This document shows, one piece after another, positions 25,705 to 36,720 of a stretch of 50,582 bases of DNA; within the stretch, counting starts at the first letter, position 1, and each line of letters opens with the position of its first letter. The position numbers were made by a program, and so were the translations under genes. This DNA comes from Polyangiaceae bacterium (GTDB lineage Bacteria; Myxococcota_A; Polyangia; Nannocystales; Nannocystaceae). The stretch spans positions 1 through 50,582 of the forward strand of contig JALSIN010000362.1 in the NCBI GenBank assembly GCA_026989935.1. The letters are read 5' to 3'. The notes below the pieces were generated by a model. It saw only the letters and a program-made list of their open reading frames with translations, made no database searches and was not told the DNA's origin.

Positions 25705-27114
25705 TCAGACCGGTGCGCTGCCGTACTCAGCCGGGTTCTCGAAGCGGGTGTGTTCCCCGATGAACACCAGGTGCACCGTTCCGATGGGCCCGTTGCGCTG
25801 CTTGCCGATGATCACCTCGGCCTTGCCGGCCACGGCCCGGCGCTTCTCCTCGTCCGTCTCGTAGCGCTCGGGCCGGTAGATGAACAAGATGACGTCGGCG
25901 TCCTGCTCGATGGCGCCCGACTCGCGCAGATCGCTAAGTTGCGGGCGGTGGTCCGCCCGGCTGTCCACCGACCGATTGAGCTGGCTGAGCGCCACCACGG
26001 GCAGGTCCAGCTCCTTCGCCACCGCCTTGAGGCCGCGGGAGATCTCGCTGATCTCCTGCTCGCGTGAATCATAGCGTGACCGCGCCCCCCGGCAGAGCTG
26101 AAGATAGTCCACCACGATGAGCCCCAGCGGCTTGCGAAAGCTCGACTCGCCCTCGGCAGGCGGCGGAAACAGGTCGGTCCGCTGGCGAAACCGTCGCGCC
26201 CGCGCACGGATGTCGAGGATCGTCGGCGCCGCGCTGTCGTCCACGAACAGGCGCGCCTTCGACAGGCGTGTGCCCGCATTGACGAGGTTCTGCGCCTCCG
26301 CGTTGGATAGCTGCCCGCGCCGGTAGCGGCTCGCGTCGATGCGGGCCTCCGCGCACAGCAAGCGATCCACGAGTTGCTCGGCGCTCATCTCCAGGCTGAA
26401 GAACAGCACCGGCAACGCCCCCTCGCCGTCTGCACGCGGCATGCACACGTTCTGGCAGATGTTGAGGGCCAGCGCCGTCTTCCCCATCGACGGGCGCGCC
26501 GCCAGGATCACCAGGTCGCCCGGCTGGAAGCCCCCGGTCATCTCGTCGAGCTTCGTGTAACGCGTCGGCACGCCCGTGATCGTCGAGGGCAGGCCGCTTC
26601 GCTCGCGCATGGCGGAGAAGCGCTCGAACACCAGGTCCTTGACCGGCCGCACCTGGGACCCGCGACCAGCCTGCCCCACCTCGAGCACGCGCCGTTCCGC
26701 CTCGTCCACGAACGAACCGAGGCTCTCGATCCCCACCCGGGTCCCCTCGTCGGAGATCTCGGCGCACACCTGGACCATCTTCCGCGCCCGTCCGAGATCG
26801 TGGAGGATCTTGGCGTACTTTTCGACGTTGTGCGGCCCCGTGTAGCGCGACACGAGCCGCCCGATGCCCTCGATCCCCCCGACCTTGCCCAGGTCCCCGG
26901 ACGCTTCGAGCGAACGCTCGAGCGTCATCGGGTCGATCGGATGCCCCGCGTCCCCCAGGCGCACCGCGGCTTCGTAGATCGCCCGATGCCGCGGGTCGAA
27001 GAAGTCCTCCGGTTCGAGGAGGCTCTGCACGTACAGCAGCGCCTCGTTGTTGAGCAGGATGCCGCCGAGGACGGATGCCTCGAGGTCGGCGTCGTAGGGG
27101 AGCTTCCCGGACAT
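25705..27114 (-). CDS. dnaB: Replicative DNA helicase DnaB
   Basis: This hexameric helicase unwinds the replication fork. The 469-residue protein has the N-terminal DnaB domain (PYDADLEASVLGGIL from about residue 6) and the RecA-like helicase domain. That domain carries Walker A ARPSMGKTALALN around 207-219, Walker B LIVVDYLQL around 326-334, LSQLNRSVD and SDLRESGAIEQDADV. Length is normal and no intein interrupts it. ATG 27114 has GGAGGG five bases upstream. It lies just beyond the terminator of the rpsF-rpsR-rplI operon, a gene order widely conserved in bacteria (rplI-dnaB). Confidence 0.97.
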   Translation of the reverse strand: MSGKLPYDADLEASVLGGILLNNEALLYVQSLLEPEDFFDPRHRAIYEAAVRLGDAGHPIDPMTLERSLEASGDLGKVGGIEGIGRLVSRYTGPHNVEKYAKILHDLGRARKMVQVCAEISDEGTRVGIESLGSFVDEAERRVLEVGQAGRGSQVRPVKDLVFERFSAMRERSGLPSTITGVPTRYTKLDEMTGGFQPGDLVILAARPSMGKTALALNICQNVCMPRADGEGALPVLFFSLEMSAEQLVDRLLCAEARIDASRYRRGQLSNAEAQNLVNAGTRLSKARLFVDDSAAPTILDIRARARRFRQRTDLFPPPAEGESSFRKPLGLIVVDYLQLCRGARSRYDSREQEISEISRGLKAVAKELDLPVVALSQLNRSVDSRADHRPQLSDLRESGAIEQDADVILFIYRPERYETDEEKRRAVAGKAEVIIGKQRNGPIGTVHLVFIGEHTRFENPAEYGSAPV

Positions 27115-27156
27115 TCGAGCCCTCCGAGTCTAGGATGCTTCACCACGCATGAGATA

Positions 27157-27220
27157 GGCTGCGCGCAAAAACGCGGAGCGGACCGCCCCCTTCGGACGAC
27201 CCGCTCGTTTCCGCGCAGCC
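27157..27220 (-). terminator. Intrinsic terminator of the rpsF-rpsR-rplI operon
   Basis: On the minus transcript a stem GAGCGG/CCGCTC (27206-27201 with 27181-27176) is extended by CGCGGA/TCCGCG and followed directly by CGTTTTTG. An outer pair, GGCTGCGCG at 27157-27165 and CGCGCAGCC at 27212-27220, also closes the structure. It begins about 20 bases after the rplI stop. Confidence 0.75.
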
Positions 27221-27239
27221 ACGCGCGACCAGCGCAAGA

Positions 27240-27683
27240 TCACACGCCGATCACATTGACCTTGAGGGCCACCTCGATGTCGGGCGAGAACTTCACCGGG
27301 ACCTCGAAGGTCCCCGTGGTCCGGATCGGCTCGGCGAGCTGGATGAACTTGCGATCGATCTCGATGTTCTGCGCCGCGAGCGCCTCGGCGATGTCCTTGT
27401 TCGTGACCGAACCGAACAGCTTGTTCTCCTGGCCCGCCTTGCGCGCGATGGAAACGCTCACACCTTCGAGCTGCGCCGCCATCGCCTTGAGCTGCTCCGC
27501 CAAGCGCGCCTGCTCCCGGGCGATGGCCCGCCGGTGGTGCTCCACCTGCGCCTTGTTGCCCCGGGTCGCGGCGAGCGCGAGCCCCCGCGGCAGCAGGTAG
27601 TTGCGGGCGTAGCCGGGGCGGACCTTGACGATGTCCCCCGCGCGCCCGAGGTTTTCGATGTCTTGGGTCAAGATGATCTCCAT
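27240..27683 (-). CDS. rplI: 50S ribosomal protein L9
   Basis: The 147-residue protein begins MEIILTQDIENLGRAGDIVKV and has GYARNYLLPRGLA, the hallmark of the N-terminal RNA-binding domain. A long connecting helix (QVEHHRRAIAREQARLAEQL) and a C-terminal domain with KLFGSVTNKDIAEAL follow. Length matches E. coli L9. It is the last gene of rpsF-rpsR-rplI, with a GAAGG ribosome site, and is followed by an intrinsic terminator. Confidence 0.98.
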   Translation of the reverse strand: MEIILTQDIENLGRAGDIVKVRPGYARNYLLPRGLALAATRGNKAQVEHHRRAIAREQARLAEQLKAMAAQLEGVSVSIARKAGQENKLFGSVTNKDIAEALAAQNIEIDRKFIQLAEPIRTTGTFEVPVKFSPDIEVALKVNVIGV

Positions 27684-27700
27684 GACGCCCGCCTTCGTTG

Positions 27701-27898
27701 CTAGTTGACCGTAAAGGGCAACAACGCCAGGAGCCGTGCCCGCTTGATCGCGCGGGTGAGTTGCCGCTGCTGGTAGGCCGAAAGGCCGGACACGCGAGCC
27801 GGCACGATCTTGCCCCGGTCCGTGATGTAGTTCTTGAGGAGTTGGGGGTTCTTGTAGTCGAAGACGAGTTCGTCCTTCGCGGCTTTCTTGTCGCTCAT
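27701..27898 (-). CDS. rpsR: 30S ribosomal protein S18
   Basis: The 65-residue protein has the core [20 protein letters not shown] and [29 protein letters not shown], diagnostic of S18, which pairs with S6 on 16S rRNA. It lacks the N-terminal Cys-containing extension of the longer, zinc-binding type. ATG 27898 overlaps the rpsF stop by four bases (ATGA) and has AAGGAG inside the end of rpsF. Confidence 0.97.
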   Translation of the reverse strand: MSDKKAAKDELVFDYKNPQLLKNYITDRGKIVPARVSGLSAYQQRQLTRAIKRARLLALLPFTVN

Positions 27899-28407
27899 GA
27901 CGGCTCCTTTTGCTCGTTGTCCTTGGCCTCCTGCTCGGCCTTCGCAGCGGCCTCGGCCTCGCGCGCGGCGGCCTCGGCCTTCTGCCGGGCCACCTCCTCC
28001 GGGTCCGGCCCGGGGTCGGCCACCTGCGCCAGCAGGTCCTCGGTGACCTCGCTCGGCCGGGCGTCCGGCACGATGTCCTCATCCACCTTGACCGTGTGGT
28101 AGCGCAGGACCGTGTCGAGGTTGCGGAGGTTGCGCTCGAACTCGGCGACGGTGTCCGATCCTCCGAGGTACCGCCAGTAGAGGTAGATGCCCTTCGTACA
28201 ATGGCCGATGGGATACGCCAGGATCCGCGTGCCCCAGCTATCCACCTTGATGAGTCGGCCTCCGGCCTTTTCGAGCACCCCGACCAGGCGCTTGACCAGG
28301 TCCAGGATCATGGATTGGTTCAACTGTGGCCGGACGATGAAGACCGTCTCGTATTCGCGCATCGTACCGCGGGCGGCGCGATACGAGCGTACGGCGGGTT
28401 GGGTCAT
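27895..28407 (-). CDS. rpsF: 30S ribosomal protein S6 with acidic/charged C-terminal extension
   Basis: The 170-residue protein has the S6 fold ([13 protein letters not shown] at about 19-31, [21 protein letters not shown] at about 58-78, [17 protein letters not shown]). E. coli S6 is about 130 residues. Here a C-terminal tail of about 55 residues is rich in Glu, Ala and Lys ([25 protein letters not shown]), likely a charged helix, and there are 15 extra residues before MREYET. The ATG at 28407 is preceded by AGAGGAGA, a strong site; an internal ATG at MREYET would match the usual family start but has no comparable site. Confidence 0.97.
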   Translation of the reverse strand: MTQPAVRSYRAARGTMREYETVFIVRPQLNQSMILDLVKRLVGVLEKAGGRLIKVDSWGTRILAYPIGHCTKGIYLYWRYLGGSDTVAEFERNLRNLDTVLRYHTVKVDEDIVPDARPSEVTEDLLAQVADPGPDPEEVARQKAEAAAREAEAAAKAEQEAKDNEQKEPS

Positions 28408-28420
28408 GGGTCATTCTCCT

Positions 28421-28456
28421 CTTGGTCGTTCGGCCCCCGCAGTGGGCGGGAGCAAG
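28421..28456 (-). promoter_or_regulatory. Candidate S6:S18-binding leader element
   Basis: In the rpsF leader, CTTG and CAAG close an outer stem. Inside it CCCGC-CCACT-GCGGG forms a hairpin, and an unpaired GGCCGAACGAC strand carrying CCG lies on the 3' side, just before the ribosome site. The known autoregulatory S6:S18 motif has this arrangement of outer stem, inner hairpin and 3' CCG bulge. The match is by eye only. Confidence 0.35.
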
Positions 28457-28551
28457 GGTGGAAGGAAGGGGGGCGATCCATACGCCGGTGCGGTCCGCCG
28501 GGCAAGCCCCCGGGGACGACCCGGCCGCGCATCGTGCGCAGCACCGGATCG

Positions 28552-30750
<2,199 letters not shown>

Positions 30751-30798
30751 TGCAGTCGTTCCTTGCGAGATGGACCGGGACCACTCACGATCCCGGGC

Positions 30799-31380
30799 TC
30801 AGGTTCGGTTGAATTCGTTCATCGCGGCCGAGACGCCGCGCGCCACGACGGCCTCGACGGCCTGCCACCCCCGGTTCAGGATCGCGGGCAGCTCGGCGCG
30901 CTCGACCGCCGAGAACGCCGACAGCACGTAGGCCGTCACGTCGCCGCCCGCCGGCGGCCGGCCGATCCCCACCCGCACCCGCACGAAGGCCCGCGTACCG
31001 AGGTGGGCGATGATGTCGCGCAGCCCATTGTGACCGCCGTGGCCGCCCCCCGCCTTGACCGCCACGCGCCCGAACGGAAAGTCCAGCTCGTCGTGCACGA
31101 CGACGATCCGCTCGACCGGGACGCGGTAGAATTGCGCCGCCCGCCGCACCGCGATTCCGCTGCGGTTCATGTACGTCTGGGGCAGCAGCGCCACGATCTT
31201 CCGGCCCTCGACCGTCCCCGCCGCCACCTTCGACGACCACTTCTCGCGCCACGGGACCGGGCCCGGTGTGCCGCCCACCAGGCCCTCGGCCACCACCATG
31301 GCACCGGCGTTGTGCCGGGTGCCTTCGTAGCGCGGCCCGGGGTTTCCGAGGCCGACCACGAGGTGGGGCGAGACGTGCAT
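30799..31380 (-). CDS. pth: Peptidyl-tRNA hydrolase
   Basis: The enzyme releases peptides from stalled peptidyl-tRNA. The 193-residue protein has VVGLGNPGPRYEGTRHNAG at 8-26 with catalytic His23, the substrate Asn motif QTYMNRSG at about 68-75, HDELDFPFG with its conserved Asp, and GGGHGGHNGLRDI. All expected active-site residues are present. It follows rplY by 30 bases, continuing prs-rplY-pth, a widely conserved order. Confidence 0.97.
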   Translation of the reverse strand: MHVSPHLVVGLGNPGPRYEGTRHNAGAMVVAEGLVGGTPGPVPWREKWSSKVAAGTVEGRKIVALLPQTYMNRSGIAVRRAAQFYRVPVERIVVVHDELDFPFGRVAVKAGGGHGGHNGLRDIIAHLGTRAFVRVRVGIGRPPAGGDVTAYVLSAFSAVERAELPAILNRGWQAVEAVVARGVSAAMNEFNRT

Positions 31381-31410
31381 GACGGACGGTCACGGTGCGA
31401 TCCGCGGAAG

Positions 31411-32016
31411 TTACGAGCCCTTCGCCTCGCCGGCGGCGGTCTTGCTCACCTTGGGCGGCCGCACGTGGGCGAGCGGTTGTTCGGGGCGCTCGAGCACGGT
31501 CAGGCCGGGAGCCGACAGGTCCGAGACCCGGAAGAAGGCGCCGGCTTCGAGGGGTGTTACGTCCACCACGATGGCCGCCGGCACGTCCTGCGCCGGCACC
31601 CGGACGCGAACGGTGCGCCGGTAGGTCTCGAGCTTGCCGCCGGCCGCCACCCCCTTGGCGCGGCCTTCGAAGCGCAGCGGCACCACGCGCTCGATCTCCG
31701 CCGCCGGGTCCACCCGCATCAGGTCGATGTGCAGGTACGTGTCGCGGATCGGGTCCTTGTCCACGTCGGCCACGACGCAATCGCAGGTCTCCACCACGTC
31801 GTCGCCGTCGCGGATCTCCACGCGCAACAGCGAGTTGCGCCTGCGCTCCGGATCGAGGGCGCGCTCGAAGGCGCGGGGATCGAGGCTGACGGCGAGGTTG
31901 TCCTTGCCGCGGCCGTACACGACCCCAGGGGCCATACCGGCCGCGCGAAGCCGCCGGGCCGGTCCTTTGCCGCGTTTCCTACGAATCTGGACGGTAAGCG
32001 TTCCGTGTGCACTCAT
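31411..32016 (-). CDS. rplY: 50S ribosomal protein L25/general stress protein Ctc
   Basis: The 201-residue protein binds 5S rRNA. It has the N-terminal L25 domain (RKRGKGPARRLRAAGMAPGVVYG at about 13-35, DTYLHIDLMRVDP at about 92-104) plus the C-terminal TL5/Ctc beta domain, making it the long form. Start ATG 32016 is close to the family consensus. The 186-base gap to prs is GC-rich, could fold, and shows no gene. pth follows 30 bases downstream. Confidence 0.95.
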   Translation of the reverse strand: MSAHGTLTVQIRRKRGKGPARRLRAAGMAPGVVYGRGKDNLAVSLDPRAFERALDPERRRNSLLRVEIRDGDDVVETCDCVVADVDKDPIRDTYLHIDLMRVDPAAEIERVVPLRFEGRAKGVAAGGKLETYRRTVRVRVPAQDVPAAIVVDVTPLEAGAFFRVSDLSAPGLTVLERPEQPLAHVRPPKVSKTAAGEAKGS

Positions 32017-32202
32017 GGTTGCGTCTCGGTGAGGTGCCCTCGGGTAGGTGCCGCGTGCGCGGCTCGCCGCCGAGGAGCGGTGCGTGCGGGGCCGCCCGCA
32101 GGGCGCGCCCCTGTGGTGGTGTGAGGGTTCGGCCGCCGGCCCGCGCCACCCGAGGGCCCGCCCGGCCGGGGGGCGGACCTTAGGCGCGCGCGCCGCTGGC
32201 CG

Positions 32203-33153
32203 TCAAGTGTCGAAAAGGCTCGAGATCGAGTCTCCGTGGTGGATGCGCTTGACCGCCTCCCCCAGGAGGTTGCCGAGGCTGAGGACCCCGAGGCGGGCGC
32301 AGCGCGCAGGGCGGTCGCCCTGGTCGATGCTGTTGGTGACCCAGACCTTGGAAAGGGCCGAATCGTTGATGCGGTCGATGGCCGGCCCCGACAGCACGCC
32401 GTGGGTCGCCACGGCGTAGACCGCCTCGGCCCCGTGCTCGAGCACCGCCTGGGCCGCGTTGCACAAGGTCCCCGCGGTGTCGATGATGTCGTCGATGAGG
32501 ACGGCGCGCTTTCCGCGCACATCTCCGATGAGGTGGTGGACCTGGCTCTGATTGGGGGCGTCGCGGCGCTTGTCGATGATCGCCAGCGAGCAGCCGAGCG
32601 CCTTGCTGTAGGCGCGAGCGCGCTCGACACCGCCGGCGTCCGGCGAGACGACCACGGTGTCCGGCCCGCAAAGCCCCTCCCGGTCGAGCTTCTCGACCAG
32701 CACGGGGGTGGCGTAGAGGTGGTCGAACGGGATATTGAAGAACCCCTGGATCTGGCCCGCGTGCAGGTCCACCGACAGCACCCGCGTGGCTCCGGCGGCC
32801 GTCAGCAAGTCGGCCACGAGCTTGGCCGAGATCGGCGTGCGCGGCTTGACCTTCCGGTCCTGCCGCGCGTACCCGAAGTAGGGCATGATCGCCACGATGC
32901 TGCCCGCGCTCGCCCGCTTGAGGGCGTCGATCATGATGAGCAGCTCCATCAGGTTGTCGTTCGGCGGGCTCGAGGTGGACTGCACGATGAAGCAGTTGAC
33001 GTTGCGGACGTTTTCGCCCACCTCGACGAAGATCTCCCCGTCGGAGAAGCGCGAGACCTTCGCCACGCCCTGCGGCACGCCCACGTAGCGACAGATCTCC
33101 GCCGCGAGGGAAGGGTTCGAGTTGCCCGAGAAAATCGCGAGGGTCTTGTTCAC
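32203..33153 (-). CDS. prs: Ribose-phosphate pyrophosphokinase
   Basis: It makes PRPP from ribose-5-phosphate and ATP for nucleotide, His and Trp synthesis. The 316-residue protein has FSGNSNPSLA near the start, RFSDGEIFVEV, PYFGYARQDRK (ATP site), VDLHAGQIQGFF and the PRPP loop VLIDDIIDTAGT around 219-230. Length is typical. GTG 33153 is chosen because the conserved N-terminus starts right after it; the longer frame upstream would run through the tRNA. It lies 29 bases after tRNA-Gln and is probably transcribed from the tRNA promoter. Confidence 0.97.
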   Translation of the reverse strand: MNKTLAIFSGNSNPSLAAEICRYVGVPQGVAKVSRFSDGEIFVEVGENVRNVNCFIVQSTSSPPNDNLMELLIMIDALKRASAGSIVAIMPYFGYARQDRKVKPRTPISAKLVADLLTAAGATRVLSVDLHAGQIQGFFNIPFDHLYATPVLVEKLDREGLCGPDTVVVSPDAGGVERARAYSKALGCSLAIIDKRRDAPNQSQVHHLIGDVRGKRAVLIDDIIDTAGTLCNAAQAVLEHGAEAVYAVATHGVLSGPAIDRINDSALSKVWVTNSIDQGDRPARCARLGVLSLGNLLGEAVKRIHHGDSISSLFDT

Positions 33154-33181
33154 GGCGGGTTCGCTGGGGAAGGGGGCGGGC

Positions 33182-33257
33182 TGGCTGGGGCGGTAGGATT
33201 CGAACCTACGTATGTCGGTACCAAAAACCGATGGCTTAACCACTTGCCGACGCCCCA
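33182..33257 (-). tRNA. tRNA-Gln (UUG)
   Basis: The 76-base gene on the minus strand has acceptor TGGGGCG pairing with CGCCCCA, discriminator G and encoded CCA. The anticodon stem TCGGT/ACCGA encloses loop TTTTGGT, giving anticodon TTG. The T arm is GTAGG-TTCGAAT-CCTAC. It closely follows the bacterial tRNA-Gln pattern. A consensus promoter lies about 30 bases upstream, and prs lies 29 bases downstream. Confidence 0.97.
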
Positions 33258-33289
33258 GTGGCGGCGTCACGAGCCGCAAGCCGCGCGGC

Positions 33290-33318
33290 GTTATAAGAGG
33301 GGGCCATGCAGGTGTCAA
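33290..33318 (-). promoter_or_regulatory. Consensus sigma-70 promoter of tRNA-Gln-prs
   Basis: On the minus strand TTGACA (33318-33313), a 17-base spacer and TATAAC (33295-33290). Transcription would start near 33283, about 25 bases before the tRNA. It is one of the best promoter matches in the window. Confidence 0.85.
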
Positions 33319-33430
33319 CGCAGGGACGGCGGTCGAATTGCGTTGTTTGCGCTTTTTGTTCGGGTTCGGGTGCAACTGCGCGCTTGCGCGCATCGTTGCG
33401 CGCCCGCCCCGCCCGCCGGTGCCCGATCCC

Positions 33431-33459
33431 TTGAAGGGCCTTCGTCCCAACCGTATGAT
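33431..33459 (+). promoter_or_regulatory. Sigma-70-like promoter for the kinase-ATPase gene
   Basis: TTGAAG (33431-33436), 17 bases, TATGAT (33454-33459). The leader before GTG 33537 would be about 70 bases. Confidence 0.6.
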
Positions 33460-33536
33460 CCGCACCGCAAAACTGGCCCTTTCGTCTCCTGGGCGCGAGG
33501 GCCCAAGATGGCACCGCGAGCGCTGAAGGCGGCGAC

Positions 33537-36500
33537 GTGACCTCGACTTCACCCACGGAACCGACGACCCCTTGCCGGGCGTGCGGTACGTCCGTTCCGC
33601 AGGGCATGGCCGTCTGTCCCGCCTGCGGCGAGGACGTGCCGCTCGCGGGCGTCGTCATCGCGGGCAAGTACCGGATCACGGACCTCATCGGCGAGGGTGC
33701 CATGGGGCGCGTGTACCGCGCGGAACAGATCCCCTTGGGCAAACCCTTCGCCGTCAAGGTCCTGAGCCCCCGCCTGCTCAGCGACGCCGAAAGCAGCGCC
33801 CGCTTCGCCCGGGAGGCCCACGCGGCGGCCAACCTGAACCACCCGAACTGTGTCTCCGTCGTGGACTACGGCCAGGACGAGCGCCTGGGCGCCTACATCG
33901 TGATGGAGTTCATCGAGGGCTCCTCCCTCGAACAGATCATCGCGCGGGACCACCCGCTCGACCGCTCGCGCGTGGTGGACTTCACCCTCCAGATCCTCGA
34001 CGCCCTGTCCGAGGCGCACGGCCTCGGGATCCTCCACCGGGACCTCAAGCCCGAGAACATCCTCGTGCAGCGCCTGCGCACCCACGGCGAGCTGCTCAAG
34101 GTCGTGGACTTCGGCATCGCGCAGCTCATGAACGCCGAGGAGGCCCAGCACCTTACGCGCCAGTCCGTCGTCTGCGGCACCCCGGAGTACATGTCCCCCG
34201 AGCAGGCGCGGGGCCTGCCCCTCGACGGCCGCAGCGATCTGTACGCCGTTGGATGCATCCTCTACCAGATGCTCACGGGGCGGCCGCCGTTCGAGCGGGC
34301 CTCCGCGGTCGAGGTCCTCCACTGCCACCTGCACGAGGCTCCGATCCCCCCGAGCCGGCTGCTGGGCACCTCGCCCGACGCCCTCGAAGCGATCTGCCTG
34401 CGCGCCCTCGCCAAGAACCCCGACGACCGTTTCGAGGACGCCCTGGCGTTTCGCCGCGCCGTGCAGGCGGCCGCGCGGGCGGGCACGGCGGCCCGCGCCT
34501 GTCCTGCGTGCGGCGCGCAGGTGGATGCGGCCGCGCGCTTCTGCTCCTCGTGCGGGGCGGCCATGGCGGCGGCGCCGGCCGGCAAGGCCCACAAACGCCC
34601 CACCCGGCGATCCGGTCTGAACCTCGTGCGGGGGACGAGCGAGACGACCGCCGACCTGCTGCGGCGCACGTTCCCGCTGCCGCTGGTGGGCCGGCGCGGC
34701 CTGCTCGACCGGATCGGGCGCATGTTGGCCGACGACGCCTGCGGCCACCGCGGCCTCGTGCTCGCGGGCCCGGACGGGATCGGCAAGACCCGCCTGGCCG
34801 ACGAGGCGGCGGCCCTGGCCGAGGCCCACGGCTACCAGGTGTTCTACGTGGGGCGCGACCCGACCCTGGCCGATGCGCCGCTTTGGCCGATCCGCGCCAT
34901 GGTGGGCCAGATCCTCGGCCTCGACCCGGCCACGTGCACGACCGTGGATCTGGGCCGTGCGGCCAACCTCGTCGGGGTGGCGGTCGAGGCCCTGCCGGGG
35001 CTGGCGGAGTTGTTCGGCCTCGAAGGGCCGGCGGCGCCGCTCGAGCACCGCGTGCGCCGGCGCGAGTGCGAGGCGAGCGTGCTGCAGGCGTTGCTCGCCG
35101 GCGGCGGCGCGCGGACCTTCCTGGTGTTCGACGACGTGGACCGCTACGACCCGGCGAGCCGCCGGATCCTGCGGCGCTTCGCGGCGGCGGCCGCGCCCCA
35201 GGCCGTCCGCACCTTGTTCCTGACCGCCGAAGCGGACGCCTCGTGGATGGGCGTGGACGTCGCCGCGGTGGATCGCCTCGACCGTGACGAGATCCAGCGG
35301 ACCCTGGTGACCGACCGGATGCCCGCCTCGGTGCGGGCGATGGTCGAGCGGGCGTTGGCGGACCAGCCACGCATCGCGCCGATCGTGTTCGACCTGCGCC
35401 TTCGACTGCTGCTCACCGGCCGGGAGGACGTCCTCGACGGATCCACCGAAGACCTGGCCGCGGCCCGGATCGGCGCCCTGTGCGAGGACTCCGTCGCGGC
35501 GCGGGTCCTCGCCGCCGCGGCCGTCCTCGGCGAGCGCGTCCCCGAGGCGGCGTTGCTCGCGTTGGTGGACGGTTACGAGGGCGTCACCCGCGGCCAGGCC
35601 GCCGAGGCGTTGTCGCGCCTGCACACCGAGGGGGTGCTGCTCGTGGCCGGCCAGGGCGAGCGGGCGTTCGCGCACCGCGTGCTACAGCAGGCCGCCTACC
35701 AGCGCCTCGGGCGGAACGACCGGGCGCGGCTGCACCGCCGGGCCCTCCTCACGCACGACTTCCGCGGGCGCTTCGATGCGACGGTCCGCGCCCGGCACGC
35801 CACGTCGGGCCGCTCCGACCGTGTCTTCGCGGCGCTGGCCGAGGCGGCGCGGTTCGCCGAGGCCTCGTTCGACGACACGGGCGCGGCCGACCTCGTCTTC
35901 GCGGCGCTTTCGGTCCCTCCGTCGCCCCAGACCCCGGCCGACGCCCGTGCGGACCTGGCCGCCGGTCTCGGCCGCTTCAAGCTCGACCCCGCCCGCCGAC
36001 GCCGGGCGGAGGCGCTCCTCGACCGCACGCTCGAGGCCGACGGACCCGACGTGCGACCGAAGCTCGCCGTGGCCCTCGGTCGCCTCTGCCTGTCCGACGG
36101 CCGTTTCGAGGACGCCATCGAGCGGTTCCACGACGCCCTCGGGCCGCTCATCGCCCAGGGCGCGCTCGAACGGATCCTGGCGGTCTACCGCCACCTCGGG
36201 CTGGCCCACGTGCGGGCCGGCCGGGTGGACAAGGCCTTCGCGGAGCTCGAGGAGGGGCTCGACCTTTGCACCCTCGGCGAGGGCCCGGCCGCGACGACGG
36301 AGCTTTCGCTGTGGCGCTACTTGCTGGCGATGGCCGAGGCGGCCCGCGTGGCCGGCCGGCTGGGCCAGGCTCGGGACTGGGCCGAGCACGCGCTCGCACA
36401 GGCCGAGCGGGGCGACGACGGCGTGGGGCGGATGCGCTGCCACGCCCTGCTGGCCTGGCTCGTACGCGAGCAGGGGCAGCGCGCCCGCGCCCGCGTGCAC

Positions 36501-36710
36501 GTGGTCAGCGCCCTGTCCGAGGCGCGGCACTTCGGCGACCGGCTGACCACGGCCGAGCTGCTCCTCGAACGGGCCCGACTGGCCGCGGCCGACGGCGACC
36601 TCGACACCCGGCGGCAGTCCCTCGCCGAGGCCGCCCGCCTGTCGGATCTCCTCGGCTGGCGTGCCGGTGCGAACCACGCCCGCAAGCTGCTGGCCGACCT
36701 CGACGCCTGA
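33537..36710 (+). CDS. Zinc-ribbon Ser/Thr kinase fused to AAA ATPase and TPR-like repeats
   Basis: This 1057-residue protein reads in order: a zinc ribbon with Cys13, 16, 27 and 30; a complete Hanks kinase with GEGAMGRVY (52-60), Lys74, HRDLKPEN (167-174), DFG (191-193) and SPEQ (220-223); and a second zinc ribbon with Cys322, 325, 336 and 339. An AAA/STAND-like ATPase follows with Walker A GPDGIGKT (411-418) and Walker B-like FLVFDDVDRYD (about 523-533). The C-terminal third is helical with TPR-like units (DGRFEDAIERFHDAL, GRVDKAFAELEEGL, GRLGQARDWAEHAL). Kinase-ATPase-TPR fusions are common in Myxococcota as cytoplasmic signalling proteins. All kinase residues are intact. GTG 33537 is chosen because it opens the first zinc ribbon. 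It converges on the winged-helix gene with 10 bases between stops. Confidence 0.93.
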   Translation: MTSTSPTEPTTPCRACGTSVPQGMAVCPACGEDVPLAGVVIAGKYRITDLIGEGAMGRVYRAEQIPLGKPFAVKVLSPRLLSDAESSARFAREAHAAANLNHPNCVSVVDYGQDERLGAYIVMEFIEGSSLEQIIARDHPLDRSRVVDFTLQILDALSEAHGLGILHRDLKPENILVQRLRTHGELLKVVDFGIAQLMNAEEAQHLTRQSVVCGTPEYMSPEQARGLPLDGRSDLYAVGCILYQMLTGRPPFERASAVEVLHCHLHEAPIPPSRLLGTSPDALEAICLRALAKNPDDRFEDALAFRRAVQAAARAGTAARACPACGAQVDAAARFCSSCGAAMAAAPAGKAHKRPTRRSGLNLVRGTSETTADLLRRTFPLPLVGRRGLLDRIGRMLADDACGHRGLVLAGPDGIGKTRLADEAAALAEAHGYQVFYVGRDPTLADAPLWPIRAMVGQILGLDPATCTTVDLGRAANLVGVAVEALPGLAELFGLEGPAAPLEHRVRRRECEASVLQALLAGGGARTFLVFDDVDRYDPASRRILRRFAAAAAPQAVRTLFLTAEADASWMGVDVAAVDRLDRDEIQRTLVTDRMPASVRAMVERALADQPRIAPIVFDLRLRLLLTGREDVLDGSTEDLAAARIGALCEDSVAARVLAAAAVLGERVPEAALLALVDGYEGVTRGQAAEALSRLHTEGVLLVAGQGERAFAHRVLQQAAYQRLGRNDRARLHRRALLTHDFRGRFDATVRARHATSGRSDRVFAALAEAARFAEASFDDTGAADLVFAALSVPPSPQTPADARADLAAGLGRFKLDPARRRRAEALLDRTLEADGPDVRPKLAVALGRLCLSDGRFEDAIERFHDALGPLIAQGALERILAVYRHLGLAHVRAGRVDKAFAELEEGLDLCTLGEGPAATTELSLWRYLLAMAEAARVAGRLGQARDWAEHALAQAERGDDGVGRMRCHALLAWLVREQGQRARARVHVVSALSEARHFGDRLTTAELLLERARLAAADGDLDTRRQSLAEAARLSDLLGWRAGANHARKLLADLDA

Positions 36711-36720
36711 TCGACGCCCG

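Noticed and set aside
33508-33540. Ten-codon reading frame ending in GTGA at the kinase-ATPase start
   Set aside because: It has an ATG and a coupled stop but no ribosome site or conservation that I can see; chance is enough to explain it.
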